NCBI GenBank assembly: GCA_026986655.1
Contig: JALSOD010000031.1
Location: 1-17,902 of the forward strand
DNA from: Caldifarciminota bacterium
GTDB taxonomy: Bacteria; Hydrothermota; Hydrothermia; B15-G9; WFZT01
Length of the DNA: 17,902 nucleotides
Direction of reading: 5' to 3'
Below the pieces are notes generated by a model that saw only the letters and a list, made by a program, of their open reading frames with translations, made no database searches and was not told the DNA's origin. Numbering within the stretch: position 1 is the stretch's first letter; each line of letters begins with the position of its first letter. Both the position numbers and the translations under genes were made by a program. Positions 15,348-17,902 of this stretch are shown here, in pieces.

Positions 15348-15728
15348 TTAAAGTTTTACAAATATTTTACCATCCTGAACGGTATAATCAAGCTTCCTGA
15401 GTTTTTTCCTTGCAGGTCCATGGATGACTTTGCCGTCAAGGTTAAACCTACTTCCGTGACATGGACACTCGAAAATACCCCTGTTTTTATCAAATTTCAG
15501 TATACAACCGAGATGTGTACAATGAGAACTGTACAAGTTGAAACCACCGGAGCTTTTCCACACAATCACACCATCAATCACTGTTGGGAAATCTTTTATA
15601 TCCATAATAGGTATCCGGATTGTTTTTTGCCTATTCACGTCAAATTTAAGAAAATCGAGGATGAGTTTTCCACCTATCAATGCAATTAAGAAACCGAACA
15701 CACTACGCAGGAAATTCCTCCTATTCAT
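15348..15728 (-). CDS. Rieske 2Fe-2S protein with Tat-type signal anchor
   Basis: The ATG at 15728 is chosen over an in-frame TTG at 15761 because GAGG lies eight bases before it and because it puts a twin-arginine motif (NRRNFLRS) at the N-terminus, followed by a hydrophobic helix (10-28). This gives 126 residues, exported folded and anchored. The cluster motifs are CTHLGC (C70, H72, C75) and CPCHG (C88, C90, H91). The extra Cys in each box is expected to form the disulfide typical of high-potential Rieske subunits such as QcrA and PetC. No cytochrome b or other redox partner is encoded nearby. The gene ends 12 bases before the glycosyltransferase and so appears to lead the polysaccharide operon, an unusual setting. 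It could be a bc-complex subunit encoded apart from its partners, or a component of the envelope system. Confidence 0.92.
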   Translation of the reverse strand: MNRRNFLRSVFGFLIALIGGKLILDFLKFDVNRQKTIRIPIMDIKDFPTVIDGVIVWKSSGGFNLYSSHCTHLGCILKFDKNRGIFECPCHGSRFNLDGKVIHGPARKKLRKLDYTVQDGKIFVKL

Positions 15729-15740
15729 GAACCTGACCTC

Positions 15741-15763
15741 ATTTTGTAAAATTTTGTACAAAA
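15741..15763. promoter_or_regulatory. Tandem/palindromic ATTTTGTA motif before the Rieske gene
   Basis: Two adjacent 10-mers, ATTTTGTAAA and ATTTTGTACA, precede the Rieske start, and the second forms a perfect 12-bp palindrome TTTTGTACAAAA at 15752-15763. The site lies just upstream of the ribosome site, where an operator for the seven-gene operon could sit. No convincing -10/-35 pair was found around it. Function is inferred from position only. Confidence 0.3.
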
Positions 15764-15889
15764 ATGTTAACCTAAAAAGAGTACATCCGAAAGGACTATC
15801 AGTACATACTAATTAAAATCTGCATAAAATGAAGGTGGCTTGAGGTTGTGCGCAAAATATGAGTAAATTAGAAATCCTCCTTGTTCCCT

Positions 15890-15946
15890 GTCCTGTCAAA
15901 GGGGGACCTCGAAAAGAAGGTAGTACCCCTCTTCAGAAGGGGGACT
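15890..15946. repeat. Degenerate intergenic repeat with direct GGGGGAC units
   Basis: TCAAAGGGGGACC (15896-15908) and a second similar unit, AGAAGGGGGACT (15935-15946), lie about 40 bp apart. CCCCT...AGGGG (15928-15944) can form a 5-bp hairpin. One unit matches the 2965-2977 motif in the other long spacer at 12 of 13 bases on the opposite strand. It may be a remnant of a dispersed non-coding element. As a terminator it is poor because no T-run follows on the minus strand. Confidence 0.3.
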
Positions 15947-16141
15947 AAATATGATGTCTATTTGCCCATAATTATTTGTGCAATTCAGTTTAATCGTGAA
16001 AAATTTTTCGGACATCTTAAAAGAAGTGGTATATTTCCACCCTGTTTTTAAATAACTTCCACCTATTTATTAACCATAAATAATCTTAATTTCCAGAATT
16101 CACGCTTCCATGCCTATTACGACTTTACATACCCTTTCAAT

Positions 16142-17902
16142 CTATTGTTGTCCGAGAGCCTTCTTTGCCTCCTCAACCATTCTAAGAAATTCTTCCTCAT
16201 TAATTATTTTAATACCAAGCTGTAAAGCTCTCTGGTACTTTGAGCCAGGATTTTCCCCAACCACCACAAGATCTGTGTTTCTGGAAACTGAATTTGATGG
16301 TATTCCTCCAAATTCCTCCACCAGTGCCTTGGCCTCGTCGCGAGACATACTCGAAAGGGCACCTGTGAAAACCACCTTTTTACCTGTGAAGGGCGTCTTT
16401 ACTTCTTCCCTGGGTTTGCCTTTAGGATTAACCCCGGCTTTTAACATTTTTTCAATAACTTCAACGTTCCTTGGTTCTTTGAAAAATTTGTAAACACTTT
16501 CGGCGGTCTCTGGACCTATACCAGGGATCGAAAGCAGGTCCATTTTTGTTGCCTTCATCAGATTCTCCAGTGTACCAAAGCGATCTGCGAGAAGTTTTGC
16601 CGTGTATTCGCCAACATTTGGGATACCAAGTGCGTAGATAAATCTTGCAAGGGTTGTGTCTTTTGATCGTTCAATTGCGTTTAGAAGATTTTCAGCTGAT
16701 TTGTCAGCGAATCCTTCGAGTTTCAGTAAATCTTCCTTGGTGAGGTAGTAAATGTCAGCCACGTCCTTGACCATACCTTTATCCACCAGTTGGTTTGCCA
16801 CTTTTTCGCCAAGTCCCTCGATATCCATTGCCCTCCTTGATGCAAAATGACGGAGAGCTCCCTTCAATCGGGCAGGACATGAGATATTGATACATTTCAA
16901 ATAGGCACCTTCACGGACGAGCTCTGCACCGCAAACAGGGCAATGAGTCGGTGGAATTATGGGCTTCTCGTTACCGGTACGTTCCTCTTTGATTACCTTT
17001 ACGATGTCAGGGATAACATCTCCGGCACGCTGTACGAGTACCTTATCTCCGATCATTACACCGAGTCTCTTTACCTCATCAAAATTATGCAATGTTGCCC
17101 TTGATACGATCACACCTCCAACCTCGACAGGTTCAAGAATAGCAACAGGAGTTACAATACCGGTACGGCCAACCTGAAAGACCACATCCTTGATTCTTGT
17201 GGTCTTCTGTCTTGGTTTGAATTTCCCTGCGATCGCGTACCTCGGTGACCTTGTGGTTGTTCCAAGCCTATCCCAGAGAGAGAGATCATTGACCTTTACA
17301 ACTATTCCGTCGAGTTCGTATTCAAGATCATCGCGGATGGATTCCATTTTTCTGTAATACTCAATTACTTCATCAATACCCTTTGCCAGCTTTCTCGGCT
17401 GGGCTGTTTTGAATCCCCACTGTGAAATCTTTTCAAGTACCTCCCAGTGTGTTTTGAATTCAATTCCCTCGTAATAACCGATCCCCCATGAGATAAAGTC
17501 GAGTTTTCTCTGAGCTGTGATATTTGGATCGAGCTGCCTTAATGATCCGGCAGCTGCATTCCTGGGATTCGCGAAAATTTTTTCTCCTTTTTTCAATAAT
17601 TCCGCATTCAGTTTCTCGAAATCTTTCTTTTTCATTATCACTTCACCGCGGATATCAACCCGTGTTGGTGGGGTTTCTCCCTTCTTAAGAATCAGTTTCA
17701 TTGGTATAGATTTTATCGTTCTTGCATTAGGAGTCACATCTTCACCACGGATGCCATCTCCACGAGTCGAGGCCTGCGTGTACTCTCCGTCTATGTAGGT
17801 GATTTCACAGGACAATCCATCGAACTTTGGCTCACAGGCATATTCAATTTTTGCATCCATTGGCAGGCCGAGTGCACGCTTAACCCTGCGATCAAATTCC
17901 CT
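16142..17902 (-). CDS. ligA: NAD-dependent DNA ligase LigA (5' partial)
   Basis: LigA seals nicks in replication and repair using NAD+. The frame stays open to the window edge, adding 14 residues before the first internal Met at 17860, among them the family pattern FDRRVKRALGL, so that Met is not the start. The adenylated Lys is in CEPKFDGLS, 26 residues into the visible part. Compared with E. coli (Lys115), roughly 90 N-terminal residues (the NMN-binding Ia domain) lie outside. Numbered from the internal Met, the rest follows in order: ANPRNAAAGSLRQLD (97-111), ELDGIVVKVN (182-191), an OB fold (about 230-300), a C4 zinc finger (C307, C310, C323, C328), helix-hairpin-helix motifs (about 340-460, including LLSIPGIGPETAE) and a C-terminal BRCT domain (about 492-570). 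All domains look intact. Confidence 0.97.
   Translation of the reverse strand, partial: REFDRRVKRALGLPMDAKIEYACEPKFDGLSCEITYIDGEYTQASTRGDGIRGEDVTPNARTIKSIPMKLILKKGETPPTRVDIRGEVIMKKKDFEKLNAELLKKGEKIFANPRNAAAGSLRQLDPNITAQRKLDFISWGIGYYEGIEFKTHWEVLEKISQWGFKTAQPRKLAKGIDEVIEYYRKMESIRDDLEYELDGIVVKVNDLSLWDRLGTTTRSPRYAIAGKFKPRQKTTRIKDVVFQVGRTGIVTPVAILEPVEVGGVIVSRATLHNFDEVKRLGVMIGDKVLVQRAGDVIPDIVKVIKEERTGNEKPIIPPTHCPVCGAELVREGAYLKCINISCPARLKGALRHFASRRAMDIEGLGEKVANQLVDKGMVKDVADIYYLTKEDLLKLEGFADKSAENLLNAIERSKDTTLARFIYALGIPNVGEYTAKLLADRFGTLENLMKATKMDLLSIPGIGPETAESVYKFFKEPRNVEVIEKMLKAGVNPKGKPREEVKTPFTGKKVVFTGALSSMSRDEAKALVEEFGGIPSNSVSRNTDLVVVGENPGSKYQRALQLGIKIINEEEFLRMVEEAKKALGQQ

Larger units (their letters stand above)
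5582..15728 (-). other. Seven-gene operon for a putative c-di-GMP-gated exopolysaccharide
   Basis: Transcription order is Rieske protein, MshEN-glycosyltransferase, BcsB-like, TPR/beta-barrel, DUF2334 copy 1, DUF2334 copy 2, wecB. Junctions are 12 bp, 1-bp overlap (TAATG), 4-bp overlap (ATGA), 8 bp, 38 bp and 4-bp overlap (GTGA), so one transcript with coupled translation is very likely. The products cover precursor supply, polymerisation with nucleotide control, periplasmic handling, modification and outer-membrane exit. No diguanylate cyclase or phosphodiesterase is encoded here, so the signal must come from elsewhere in the genome. Confidence 0.8.
15729..16141. other. Spacer between ligA and the seven-gene operon
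   Basis: This 413-bp AT-rich stretch separates two genes on the same strand. No credible coding frame was seen. It holds the tandem ATTTTGTA motif (15741-15763) and a G/C-run repeat (15890-15946). On the minus strand a TTGACA hexamer falls within the repeat (15892-15897) but lacks a -10 at usable distance. The promoter of the operon should be here but cannot be assigned by eye. Confidence 0.5.

Noticed and set aside
15729..15761. Longer Rieske protein starting at TTG 15761
   Set aside because: The in-frame ATG at 15728 has a good GAGG site and puts the twin-arginine motif at the N-terminus; the TTG lies in the palindromic AT-rich site without a ribosome site.
15892..15897. TTGACA on the minus strand as the -35 of the operon promoter
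   Set aside because: No TATAAT-like hexamer lies 16-18 bases downstream, and the hexamer is within the degenerate repeat.
17858..17860. ATG at 17860 as the start of ligA
   Set aside because: Upstream in-frame codons encode conserved LigA sequence (FDRRVKRALGL), and the visible protein is about 90 residues short at its N-terminus.

Overview
The window looks like a chromosomal segment of an uncultivated, probably thermophilic, diderm (Gram-negative-type) bacterium. Pointers are a bacterial NAD-dependent DNA ligase, a secreted protein that reads as an outer-membrane beta-barrel, an archaeal-type cofactor-independent phosphoglycerate mutase, Lys/Glu-rich proteins, modest GC content and very tight operons. 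A candidate phylum such as WOR-3/Stahlbacteria or Hydrothermota would fit, but this is a guess from gene style and not a placement. No rRNA, tRNA, CRISPR array, transposase or phage gene was seen.

Layout. (1) 2-2796, plus strand: a 5'-truncated gene with about twelve copies of a DxxGNDxY repeat (a probable beta-solenoid), overlapping by ATGA a secreted HEAT-repeat gene. (2) 2797-3277: a 481-bp convergent spacer without genes, holding small hairpins and a degenerate repeat. (3) 3278-5332, minus strand: a two-gene unit of apgM then a tandem-domain UspA gene, with a visible -10 box. (4) 5582-15728, minus strand: a seven-gene operon with gaps of +12, -1, -4, +8, +38 and -4 nt. In transcription order it holds a Rieske 2Fe-2S protein, an NfrB-like family 2 glycosyltransferase with a C-terminal MshEN (c-di-GMP-binding type) domain, a BcsB-like periplasmic protein, a TPR plus beta-barrel outer-membrane protein, two tandem DUF2334 deacetylase-like paralogues, and wecB. 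(5) 15729-16141: a 413-bp spacer. (6) 16142-17902, minus strand: ligA, its 5' end cut off by the window edge.

The main find is the seven-gene operon. It reads as a self-contained, c-di-GMP-gated exopolysaccharide synthesis and export machine. WecB would make UDP-ManNAc, the membrane glycosyltransferase would polymerise and extrude it when its MshEN domain binds the nucleotide, the BcsB-like protein would guide the chain through the periplasm, the DUF2334 proteins would trim or deacetylate it, and the TPR/beta-barrel protein would let it out. The set combines parts known from the E. coli NfrA/NfrB-WecB phage N4 receptor glycan and from Gram-positive YdaLMN / Pss-type loci, in one operon. The Rieske protein at its head has no obvious role in this and may be an unrelated lead gene or an unexpected redox component.
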